In this document: positions 1 through 9,798 of the stretch, piece after piece | How positions within the stretch are numbered: position 1 is the first letter of the stretch | Layout of the letters: every line of letters begins with the position of its first letter | DNA from: Tuctoria greenei | Taxonomy: Eukaryota; Streptophyta; Magnoliopsida; Poales; Poaceae | Length of the DNA stretch: 64,000 bases | Assembly (NCBI GenBank): GCA_036927565.1 | Contig: JAYESD010000001.1 | Span: 11,532,001-11,596,000, forward strand | Reading direction: 5' to 3' | Notes under the pieces: generated by a model | What the model was told of the DNA's origin: nothing | Database searches by the model: none | Seen by the model: only the letters and a program-made list of their open reading frames with translations | Made by a program: the position numbers and the translations under genes

Positions 1-896
1 CAAACCCGACTCAGCCATAGCCTAAGTCCATAACCTAGTCGGTTGGACCTTTTCGACCAACTCTTTACGTCCACATATCTTCATCACATCTCAGAACTAT
101 ATAGCCACGTCCATGCACTCCTTGCACACGTGCAAACATCTTCCAATGACGTCCACGATACCTTCATATGCATTGTTCTTGATTCAATCATGTTGCGCAA
201 CCTTCTATCAGCTCAACCACAATTCCTCCTGAATTTGATTATTGGAACCACATATCCTCCCTGAGACTAGTCCATTGGACCCCATCACCAGCCATGTCTT
301 GAACTCAAGCAACACCTGCACATGAATAAACAACCAATCCATACGAGCCCAAGTCCTCAACTTGACTCAAGTTAGTTCCGAACACAACACCTTACGTGAG
401 AACCTCACATAAGCATGTTGCAAAACCACAGTAACACGATATCATCCATGTCAACCAAAAATGCACCAAAGACTTAGCAAATGAATACTAAGCAATCTTT
501 CCAGAGATGTAAAGCAAGTATGAAACATTGCAAATGAAAAACAGAAGCATTGCGGTCAAGTTCCAGACCTTGCCAGAGCTAACCGAAGCTTGAGCCGGAG
601 CTTACCAAAGCTAGTACAACCTAGCACCGGAGCTTACCAAAACTAGTCGGAACTAGTCATCCCAAAAGTTGAAGCTAAAGACAAAACTTACCGGAGCTAA
701 CCAAAACTAGTCGTACCTCAATAAAAAGGTGTTTTGGTGGTATTCAAAACTTTTATCGTCAAAGCAAGTGTATTCACTACAAGCCAATGTATTCAGCACA
801 CATAGGTCTTACAACTTGCTCATTTTTATATGGCTTAATGTTAACCATATTTTATGATGGATGCAGCGCATGATGCATGAAAATGAGGGTGTTACA
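1..896 (-). mobile_element. Possible LTR fragment of an unclassified retrotransposon
   Basis: Copia-1 integrase homology stops abruptly at about 896. Read on the minus strand, the abutting sequence begins TGTAACACCCTC, a TG start of the kind seen in grass gypsy LTRs. The segment has no convincing coding region; the 73-codon ORF at 43-264 resembles nothing I know. Around 590-715 there are irregular copies of a GGAGCTTACCAAA-like motif. I infer the 5' end of an LTR from an element inserted into copia-1 and extending left of the window. The second LTR and target duplication lie outside, so this cannot be proven. Confidence 0.4.
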
Positions 897-1590
897 CGTT
901 TCTTGGAAATTGGAACATTGACCTTTGCCAAACATCCCCACGAACGCAAGTATGAAAGTGATGGTTTTCTCCCAACCCATTCTTCATAAGGGGTTTTCTC
1001 TTTATTCTTGTTTGGAATGCAGTTTAGGACATGACATGAAGTCAATTGAGTCTCCCCCCACCGTACCCTAGATAAACCGGATGTGTCTAACATGGCATTC
1101 ACCAAGTCACACAATGTGCGATTTTTACTCTCGGCTATCCCGTTTGATTGGGGTGAATAGGGAGGCATTTTCTCATGTATAATGTCGTGTTCTGCACAGA
1201 AATCATCAAATATTTTGGAAAAATACTCACCACCACGATCTAACCTAAGACGTTTGATCTTTCTCTCTAATTGAGTTTCTACTTCAGATTTATAGATTTT
1301 AAAGTAGTCTAAAGCTTTATCTTTATTTTGCAACAAGTAAACATAGCAGAATCTAGTAGAGTCATTTATTAATGTCAGAAAATATTTTTCCCACCTTTTG
1401 TCAACACACCATTCATCTCGCATAGATCAGAATGTATGAGTTCTAATGGTGCCAAGTTTCTCTCCTCGGCTGCCTTGTGAGGCTTTTGAGGTTGCTTTGA
1501 TTGCACACAACTATGACACTTACAACCTTTGGCAATGGCGAATTCCAGAATTAATTTGAGACTAGATAGCCGGTTCATTAAACCAAAATT
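897..1590 (-). pseudogene. Copia-1 integrase (GAG-pre-integrase plus rve core), fragment
   Basis: This would insert element cDNA into the host genome. On the minus strand a zinc-binding pre-integrase region (KGCKCHSC) comes first, then HSDLCEMNG with the first catalytic Asp. RLDRGGEYFS follows with the second Asp, and PYSPQSNGIAESKNRT with the catalytic Glu. Two overlapping frames (1375-1578 and 809-1423) are needed, so a frameshift lies near 1375-1423. Homology ends at KVNVPISKKR near 897, where the neighbouring LTR-like sequence begins. The 3' pol domains are missing. Membership of the copia integrase family is clear. Confidence 0.88.
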
Positions 1591-1595
1591 AACGT
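1591..1595. repeat. Target-site duplication of gypsy-1, left copy (AACGT)
   Basis: AACGT directly precedes the TGTCG start of the 5' LTR. The same five bases follow the CGACA end of the 3' LTR at 14539-14543. A 5-bp duplication is normal for gypsy integrases and fixes the element's borders. Confidence 0.93.
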
Positions 1596-2469
1596 TGTCG
1601 ATACCCTGCGTACAGGATACCCTTTGGGACTGAAAAGAATGCTAAGGAACTCCACCTGTCTGAGTTAAAGACCTCTGAAGGCCCAACGTGTCATACGGAA
1701 CCGGACCTGCCTCCCTTCTATGGTTAGTCCTAGTGCCACACGTGTATCATAAAACCGGAGCTACATTCCTTACATGGGAAAGCTCCAGGCTATATACCTG
1801 TGCAGCATCCCCGGACCTAGCCCCCGACAGAGGGAAGCTCCGGTACCGACACGTGTACAACAGCACCGGACCTACCCGTCCAAGGTGGTAAGCTCCGGAG
1901 CCGCCACGCATCCAACCACCGGACCTTCAACCTCAACAGGCAGACTGGTGGACCTCCAACAGCTCGGACCTTCAAGGAGCAATTAAAGACTACAAGACCC
2001 GATTATGTGTCATTAATGCTATCCTAATGACACACAATCGGAGGGCCCTTAATACCAGTAATGCCACTGTCAAGGCATGTTACCACACTATTAAGGGTAA
2101 TTAAGCTCATTAATTGTGTAATAAACATCAGTAACTGCCAGGGCCACATGTCGGGCCAAGCTAACGATGTAACGACCAGTCCTTGTACTATAAAAGGACT
2201 GGTTGAGCGATACACAAGGGGAGACTTCCGCACACACACACCCATACGCGCTCAAGACACTCTGGTCTTACACACGAGTGCTCAGACGCTCAATACAGCA
2301 ACAACACACGCCGTGGAGTAGGGTATTACGCTCAGGCGGCCCGAACCACGTAAATCCTCGTGTCTACTCATCATCATGTTTTGAATCTCTGCGCGCCCAC
2401 AACTGAACTACAAACTCCGCGGGCTGCCAACGGTAGTACCGGGAGAATTGCTGGAATCACACTCTCACA
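1596..2469 (+). repeat. Gypsy-1 5' LTR
   Basis: Starts TGTCGATACCC and ends CTCTCACA, and pairs with 13665-14538. It is rich in 'CCGGAGCT/AGCTCCGG' motifs and carries a TATA box at 2189. The last ten or so bases differ from the 3' LTR more than the rest does. Confidence 0.93.
2189..2196 (+). promoter_or_regulatory. LTR TATA box
   Basis: TATAAAAG lies in CTTGTACTATAAAAGGACTG and is the likely core promoter for the genomic RNA. The same motif is at the same place in the other gypsy LTRs of the window, for example near 31461 and 41935 on the opposite strand. Confidence 0.7.
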
Positions 2470-2470
2470 G

Positions 2471-2488
2471 TTGGCGCGCCAGGTACGG
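2471..2488 (+). other. Primer-binding site
   Basis: TTGGCGCGCCAGGTA begins one base after the LTR. Gypsy-2 and gypsy-3 have TTAGCGTGCCAGGTA and TTAGCGCGCCAGGTA at the matching place. This is the position and type of sequence where a tRNA 3' end primes minus-strand synthesis. I do not assign the tRNA. Confidence 0.75.
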
Positions 2489-2506
2489 GGTGCCCGAGAT
2501 TCAAAC

Positions 2507-4032
2507 ATGGTGAATTCTGTTGCTGGATCGTCAAACGGCAACCATGCTGCGCAACCTACTGGAGTCAACCCCTCCAACATGCAGCAGCCAGCAGGTGTCG
2601 TGGCTCCAGCAGGAGTCATGCCACCGCCGCCACTGTCTGCTCCTGCGAATCAAGCTGGACGTCAAGATGGGGCGACTGCGTCAGTCAATGCATTGGTGAA
2701 CCACAACCCTAAACACGCGATTAATTTTGTGTGTGATCTTCTCCAACGTACACCGCCTCTAGGAGCACCCCAGGGTGCGATGGAGCAGTGGAGAGCTAAT
2801 GTGGAACATCTGGTTGCAGCAGCAGCCGATGACATCAGCAACCAAGGTCCCCCCCCTTGGGGCGGGCCCCATCGCAGCATTGGACCTTGTCAGGTAGACT
2901 TGGTCCGCACGCTTCACAGCACAGTAGGCGTGCTGCATCTCAACAAGCAACGTCGCTGCCTTCTGGGGCACGACGTACTCATACAGTAACCAGGCTTTCA
3001 ACTCACGACCTCCGGGCAGAGCTCGGTCATCGTTACCGTCAACAAGACGGTCGTGTCCACATCGAGGGTGCTCGTGAGAGGTGAGAGGCTCAGGACATCC
3101 CTGCTCCTGAGGGAGTAGGAGAAGGCTGTTCGGCCCTGGCCATGCACCTACGCATGGTTAGATGGTCGCAGAAGTTCTGACCTCACCTGCCAGAGAAATT
3201 TGACAGGACTGTCAATCCCGCCGAATTTCTGCAAATCTACTCCACCGCTATCCTTGCGGCTGGGGGAAATGAGGCTGTGATGGCCAATTATTTCCCTGTG
3301 GCTTTAACAGGGACCGCCAGGTCTTGGTTCATGAGCCTTCTGCCTGACTCCATCAACAGTTGGGCGGAACTATGCCAACAGTTCACTACCAATTTCGGGA
3401 GCTCATACACCCGACCAGGCACGGAACTGGACCTTTTTGCTGTCAAGCAGAAGGGGGGAGAGTCCCTGCAATCTTTCATCCAGAGGTTCTCCCAGGTGCG
3501 TAATAACATTCCTTCTATCTCAAGCGCTTTTGTTATTGTAGCATTTAGACAAAGCGTTCGAGACAAGAAGAGGTTGGAGAAGCTGGCGACCAAGGAAGTC
3601 ACCAGCATCACGGAACTCTTCAGTTTGGCAGACAAGTGTGATAAAGCTGCGGAGGGTCGTGAAATGCACTCCCAACCCCCTCCAGAGGACAACAAAAAGT
3701 CCTCCAAGGGTGAAGTTGCTACCTCCGGGAGTGGCAAGAAGAAGAAAAAGTCCAACGGCAAGAAAAAGTCGTCGGTCGGCACACCTACAGCCGTTGTTGC
3801 CATAGCTCCGGGTGGTCGGGGGCCACACCCCGAGAAACGACCTCGGTCGTCGTCTGAAGACGGTGGCAGCTCCAAGATCTGGTGTCCCATACACAAGTCG
3901 AATAGCCACAACCTTGAAGGCTGCCGAGAGGTCCAAAACCTTGTCGAGTGCTACAACAAGCGCTGGGAAGAAGTTCCTTTCCGTCAAAGGGAAGGAAAAC
4001 AAAAATTCAAAGAAGCTCCGGCTGAAGAGTAG
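2507..4032 (+). pseudogene. Gypsy-1 gag (capsid/nucleocapsid), broken
   Basis: Gag packages element RNA into cytoplasmic particles. The start at 2507 (MVNSVAGSSNG) is chosen because gypsy-2 and gypsy-3 begin the same way just after the primer site. A Pro/Ala-rich N-terminus precedes the conserved block MEQWRANVEHLVAAAAD. A frameshift near 2880 and an in-frame TGA near 3178 interrupt it. The retrotransposon-gag fold runs over about 3190-3650 (MANYFPVALTGTARSWF onward), followed by a Lys-rich stretch. A C-X2-H-X4-H-X4-C knuckle follows near 3885 (CPIH...H...C), replacing the usual CCHC. The TAG at 4030 looks like a small insertion, because gypsy-3 reads straight through into protease there. Confidence 0.88.
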
Positions 4033-4920
4033 TTAGGCTTTCAGGACCCTAAAAAAGTATTAAAGGCTGTCTACACCTCCATTGACGACGACTTCGATGT
4101 CTCGGACAACGAGCGTCGGAAGACCATGAACACCATCTTTGGTGGTTCGTGGGACATCACCTCCTGCCGTGTCCTTAAAACGATGCGGTGGGACATGGCC
4201 TCAGTAGCTCCCACCGCCAGGGCGGAGCCGCACCGGAAGTGGATGGACACTGCCATCACTTTCGATGCTCCGGACTGCCCTCGGAACATGATCGGAGCTG
4301 GCCAACTTCCACTGATGGTATCTCTGACCATCAATAACATCCAGCTCCACCATGTAATGGTGGACGGAGGTTCGGGGTTGAACCTCATAAGCTTCGAAGC
4401 CTTTGTCAAGCTTCAGGTCCGACCTTCGGATCTTCGCCCCTCCCGACCTTTCTCCAGAGTAGGTCCAGGGGCCATAACTCCACTCGGTGCCATTACTCTC
4501 CTGGTGACCTTCGGGTCTCGGGAGAATTACATGATCGAGAAGTTGGTCTTCGACGTGGCGCATATCAACTTACCATTTAATGCCATCTTGGGCAGGCTAG
4601 CCTTGTATAAATTCATGGCTGCTGCTCATTATGGCTACTTGGTGTTGAAGATGCCAACACCCTCAGGTGTTCTCCGAGTCCGCAGAGACCGCACCGCCGG
4701 AGTTACTGCTCTGGAAGAACTCCATGCACTTGCTACAGCACAAGAGGAAGAATCCGGAAAGGAACAAGCTCCGAAGCCTCCGAGCATTCGTCATCGAGGC
4801 TCAACCTCCGCACCTCGTGTGCAACCAAGCGGCGACACCGATATTCCCATCAAAGTCGTCCAACTCGGTTCCAACGCTGCTCAGACCATCCGTATATCAA
4901 GAGGTCTGAATGACAAATAG
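4033..4920 (+). pseudogene. Gypsy-1 aspartic protease, ending in a conserved TAG
   Basis: Retropepsin that would cleave the polyprotein. The active-site strand is MVDGGSGLNLIS (about 4345-4395) and the second conserved loop is FNAILGRLALYKFM (near 4580). The frame is open from 4033 to 4920. It is in the same frame as the RT that follows and is separated from it only by TAG at 4918-4920. The same TAG occurs in gypsy-2 and gypsy-3. No initiation codon is expected, since this is an internal polyprotein segment. Confidence 0.88.
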
Positions 4921-6525
4921 GAACTCGCGCTCATCACTTTTCTCCGGACCAATGTTGACGTGTTTGCCTGGCAACCATCACAAATGTCTGGGATCCCTAG
5001 GGAAGTGATTGAGAATAATCTGAAGATTTATCTCGACGCTCGGCCCGTACACGAGAAGCCTCGGAAGCAATCAGTAGAGCAACAACACTTCATACGTTAA
5101 GAAGTGAAGAAGTTGCTCGAAGCTGGATTCATCCGAGAAGTCTTCCACCCAAAATGGCTGGCAAACCCAGTTGTTGTACCTAAGGCCAGCGGGAAGCTTC
5201 GGATGTGTATCGACTACACTACACTGAATAAGGCATGTCCAAAGAATCCATTCCCACTACCTAGAATAGATCAGATAGTGGATTCCACCTTCGGGTGTGA
5301 ATTACTGTGTTTCCTAGACGCATATTCTGGGTATCATCAAATCGGAATGTCTAGGGAAGATGAAGAGCATACTTCCTTCATCACAGTAGATGGATTATAT
5401 TGTTACACTGCCATGCCATTCGGTCTCAAAAATGTTGCTTCAATGTTTGTACGAGCTATGTACAAAACTTTTGGGGAGCTCATTAGAGATGTAGTGGAAG
5501 TGTACGTCGATGACATCATCGTTAAGATCAAGAACAAGGAGTCATTTCTTGACACCTTGCAAGCTGTCTTCGACAAGTTGCAAATCATACGCACGAAGCT
5601 GAACCCGGACAAGTGTGTCTTCGGGATTAGCTCCGGAAAGCTTGTTGGATTCTTGGTGAACCACCAAGGAATAGAAGCGAATCCGGTGAAGATTAAAGCT
5701 ATTGAAGACATGCGACCACCAGCCCGCATCAAGGACGTCCAGAAGCTGACTGGATGTCTAGCTGCCCTCAGCCAGTTCATCTCAAGACTGGCAGAACGGG
5801 CGCTACCCTTTTTCAAATTATTGAGGAAGTCTGGACCATTCCAATGGTTTGAAGAAGCAGAAAAGGCTTTCCAAGAACTAAAGCAGCTCCTCACCACTCT
5901 ACCAACTTTGGTAGCTCTGAATCCTGGTGAGCCACTTCTACTTTACATTTCAGCAACTAACGAAGTTGCTAGTATGGTCCTGTTTGCGGAAAGGCCATAA
6001 CCATCACCAGTTCAGGAAGTCAGACCCCTCCGGGAGGGTCCGGAGCTACCTGAAGGCGAGTCTGGGTCCCAGCCCCCATACCCGGATCCTCAAGGCAATA
6101 CACCGGAGGATCAACTTCCTTCAAATGAAGGAGTTGCTGTTGCTGAACAAGAAGATTCGGACCCCTCCGGGAAGGTCCGGGTCACTTCAGAAGAAGCTCC
6201 GGGTTCTTCAAGCAAGAACCTGGAGGTCCCCGAAGAAGGTCCGGACCCCTCCGGAAGGGTTCGGTTTGATGAAGAGGAAGCTCCGGGCCCCTCCGGGAGG
6301 GTCTGGACAGTCCAGCACCCAGTGTACTTCATTAGCGAAGTACTTCATGACGCCAAGACTCGGTACTTAGAGGTGCATAAGCTGCTCTATGCAGTTCTTA
6401 TTGCCTCTAGGAAGCTTCGACACTACTTCCAAGTTCACAAGATTTTAGTGGCAACCTCCTATCCACTGCGTGCAATCTTGCATAACCCCAACTCTACTGG
6501 GAACATTGCAAAGTGGGCAGCGTAA
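4921..6525 (+). pseudogene. Gypsy-1 reverse transcriptase and first RNase H
   Basis: Copies element RNA to cDNA. RT fingers and palm are seen at WLANPVVVPK, RMCIDYTTLNKACPKNPFPLP and FLDAYSGYHQI. The catalytic YVDD box is in VEVYVDDIIVK (about 5500-5515). An in-frame TAA at 5098-5100 (cgt taa gaa) breaks the N-terminal part, and another stop ends the frame at 6000. The first RNase H is split. LLLYISATNEV ends near 5990, an insert of about 100 codons rich in 'PSGRVR' follows, and the domain resumes at VYFISEVLHDAKTRYLEV (6322). TAA at 6523 replaces a Glu codon. Confidence 0.9.
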
Positions 6526-7110
6526 CTGGCCGAGTTCGATCTTGAATTTGTCCCAAGACAAGCGATCAAGAGTCAAGCACTGGCGTACTTCGTAGCGGAA
6601 TGGATCCCCTCTCCATCAAATCCTGGAGGCCCTAGTGAGAAGAAGTCGGAACCAAAGGTTCCGGTCTTCATTGAGCGTCACTGTACTCTCTACTTCGACG
6701 GTTCCGTGCAGAAGCAGGGGGCTGGAGCCGTAGTCCTTCTCCTCGCTCTGACTGGGGAGAAGGTCAAATACATGGTTCACCTTGACTTCAAGGCGACCAA
6801 CAACATGGCGGAGTATGAAGCACTAATCTATGGGCTCAAGGTGGCACTATCCTATGGTGTCAAGCAGTTGTTGGTAAAGGGTTACTCGCAGCTCATAATA
6901 AAACAAGTCAAAGGTGAATGCTGCTGCAACAACCTTCAACTAGTTGCATATCTACTTGAAGTCCAGAAGCTTCAGAAGGACTTCGAAGTCCTGGATCTTG
7001 CCATGTCCAGCGTCTCAACAACGCTGAAGCTGACAAACTCTCGACGAAAGCTTCAACCGAATCTCCGGTTCCCGACGGAACCTTCGTCCAGAGATTGTCA
7101 AGACCAATAG
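6526..7110 (+). pseudogene. Gypsy-1 second (Tat-type) RNase H, catalytic Asp lost
   Basis: A second RNase H domain after the first is a hallmark of the Tat lineage. Visible active-site residues are D in LYFDGS (6697-6699) and E in NNMAEYEAL (6811-6813). The third expected acidic residue is changed: the motif reads VKGYSQLII (Tyr codon at 6883-6885), whereas gypsy-2 and gypsy-3 have VKGDSQL. After about 7000 the frame shifts, so the last acidic motif is lost. The domain is inactive in this copy. Confidence 0.85.
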
Positions 7111-8506
7111 CTCAGCCTGCCGAACTGAGCGAAGGGGGCGAGACCAGCACCTCGAAGTTGGTGGTCCCGATGGCCCTGTTACCATGGCATCCATCAAGGG
7201 TCGTAGGTGCTGCAGGAAGCTCTGAGCAACCCAGCACGCAAGACTCAAATCCTCAAGTTAGCTCCGATGCATGGATCTCAGAGATCCGGAGCTACTTGAA
7301 AGACAATTTCCTTCCTGGAGATAATGTATCCGCTGATCGAATAGTCAGATTGGCTAAAAGATACACACTGATAGAAGGGGATCTCCACCGGCGTGGTGCC
7401 AATGGCGTCGTAATGCGGTGCATTACAAGGGAAGAAGGCTGCGAGCTCCTTGCAGAAATCCATGGAGGCGAGTGTGGGAACCACGCGTCTTTCCCCACAC
7501 TGGTCGGTAAAGCCTTCCGACATGGTTTTTACTAGCCTACAGCACTCCAGGATGCAACCGAGCTAGTGAAGAAATGCGAAGCATGCCAGTTCCATGCAAA
7601 GCAAATTCACACACCAGCTCAACCCCTACAAATGATACCTCCTACATGGCCTTTCGTTGTGTGGGGGATGGATATCTTGGGACCTTCCCCAAGAGCCGTC
7701 GGAGGTTACAGTTCCTCTACGTCACCATCGACAAGTTCACCAAGTGGTCGAAAGCAACTCCAGTTGTGACAATAAACAAGCAATCAGCTATCAACTTTTT
7801 GCAGTCCATAGTATGCAGATTTTGAATCCCGAACAAGATCATTATTGATAATGGGACCCAATTCACAAGCTCTGCATTCCAAGTATATTGCGAAGACCTC
7901 AACATCCAAGTCAGCTACGCTTTCATAGCTCACCCGACAAGCAATGGCCAAGCTGAGAGAGCAAATGCAGAAATCCTAAAAGGACTCAAGACGCGCACAT
8001 ATGAGCACCTGAAAAAACATGGATCCAACTGGATTGAAGAGTTTCCGCCCACCTTGTGGGCAAATAGGACAACTCCAAATCGGTCAACTGGAGAGACACC
8101 CTTCTTCCTGGTGTACGGAGCTGAAGCAGTCCTTCCTCCGGAAATAACCTTGGGGTCACTCCGGGTCCGGACCTTCGATGATGCCACGCAGGACCAGCTC
8201 CGGCGTGAAGACCTTGACCTCATTGAAGAGGGAAGGTGTCAAACAGCTGTTCGAAATGCACGATACCACCAAGCACTCCGACGCTATCACCAAAGGCATG
8301 TGTATAACCAACAGCTCGAGGAAGGCGATCTGGTGCTATGGAGAATACAAACTCTAGAAGGGTTAAACAAACTTTCCCCCAGCTGGGAAGGACCCTTTCG
8401 AGTGATCAAAGTATCCCATCTAGGATGCGTTCGCTTGGCAACCGAGGATGGGACACCACTCCCTAATCCTTGGAACATTGAGCACCTCCGTAAGTTCTAC
8501 GCTTAA
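7111..8506 (+). pseudogene. Gypsy-1 integrase
   Basis: Inserts cDNA into DNA in the nucleus. The HHCC zinc region spans IHGGECGNHASF to KKCEACQFHA (about 7460-7590). The core has Asp at 7671 (GMDILGP), Asp at 7847 (IDNGTQF) and Glu at 7955 (GQAERANAE). The second Asp and Glu are exactly 35 residues apart (D,D35E). A C-terminal GPFRVIKV block precedes the stop at 8504. TAG replaces Trp at about 7534 and TGA replaces Gly at about 7823, so it is broken. No separate chromodomain is seen. Confidence 0.9.
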
Positions 8507-9798
8507 TATCATGGAGGTGAGTCTGTAATTACATGTGATGTAGGTTATGCGTCATTGTACAGAGTCGGGTAGCTCCTCCGGGAGAACAGTCGGACCTTTC
8601 CCAGAAGGTCCGCAAAGTTCAGGCAACACTTGTCACAGTCTCAGAGCTAAAAGTGTAGCTAGCTACCTCGGGTCAAACAAGAAATGCAACACGCTTAGCC
8701 TGGTTCCGTACCCTAAGAGTGTACTTGTTTCCCCTTTACCCCGGACCTATAATGAAAGTCATCATTATGTGAAAACAGACTCCACGTGCATTTATTTTGT
8801 ACAGGTTCAATATTTTTTATTTTTCTCTTTCTTGTCTATAACAAAGTTGTGCAATTCTCAAGAAACTTTAGATCAAACAATTCATATATAATTCAAGTTG
8901 CATTGTTAAAATCTTTTGGGTCTTAACATTGTTTAGTGGCCTACTTGCCTGAATGCCGCCAAGCCAATCTAGGTCCGGAGTGTGCTATCGACTTAGCCTG
9001 GTCCTGCACCCTAAGTATGCCACTCTACCTACACCCCGGCAGGCCGAAGTAAGGTGAGTCCAAAAATGATCGGACCTGGAGAAAACAAGCCAGTGCACTT
9101 GATTGTATATAGAATTGCGTTCGACCTAAAAGTTTCTTTCGAGAATAATAAGCCGCAAACGAGTTATAGATGAGAAATGGATTTTACTGTTTTTCTTGAC
9201 TTCAGTGTGCAGGAAAAATAAAGATCTCATGATGATGGTGGACGAAGCCAGAGCTGTCAAAGCTCTGACACCCCCTAAGGTGGCCCGCTATCGATGTTTT
9301 AAACATTGATAGTAGGTGCTGCTGGAGCTACCAAGTTCCGGCAAATCCAGAGGACCAGTCGTCAACGTGGAGAAAAGATGGTGGGAAGACTCCCCAGTGG
9401 GGTCTGCTGTCGATGCACTGCGTGTTGATAGTGGTCGCTGCCGGAGCTACCAAGCTCCAACAACCCCAGAGGACTGAGTGTCGACGCTCTACGTGTTGAC
9501 AAGGGTCACTACCGGAGCTACTAAGCTCTGACAACCTCAGGGGACCCCTACTATCGACAACTTCGGACCTACAAACTACAAGTTCGAAGCACGCAAGTCT
9601 TCAACAAAATGCTACATCCTCTTGGTACATGTTCACAATCAAATTCTGTACATCTACCAGGGGGCCAAGTGGGACAAAGGTGTTGAATACAAAAAATGAA
9701 ATTCATAAAATTCTTGGATTTCATTAATCTGGAGACAAGAGATTACAAAATTGGAGAGAAGAAGAGAAGATACACGCAGGAGATACAAAGAGAAAGTC
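8507..9798. other. Gypsy-1 spacer between convergent genes, with hairpin array
   Basis: Non-coding. Pol ends on the plus strand at the left and the antisense gene ends at the right, so transcripts converge here. From about 9240 to 9560 there are four or so imperfect units of about 80 bp. Each has a short inverted repeat of the form GGAGCTACYAAGCTC followed by a CATCGATA/GTTGATAGT stretch. Equivalent arrays lie in gypsy-2 (36390-36720) and gypsy-3 (56610-56940). The 9750-9790 stretch is the probable 3' untranslated tail of the antisense gene. Confidence 0.7.

Noticed and set aside
3288..4002. Long minus-strand frames opposite gypsy-1 gag
   Set aside because: They are shadows of the gag coding frame; no conserved protein matches them and gypsy-3 does not keep them.
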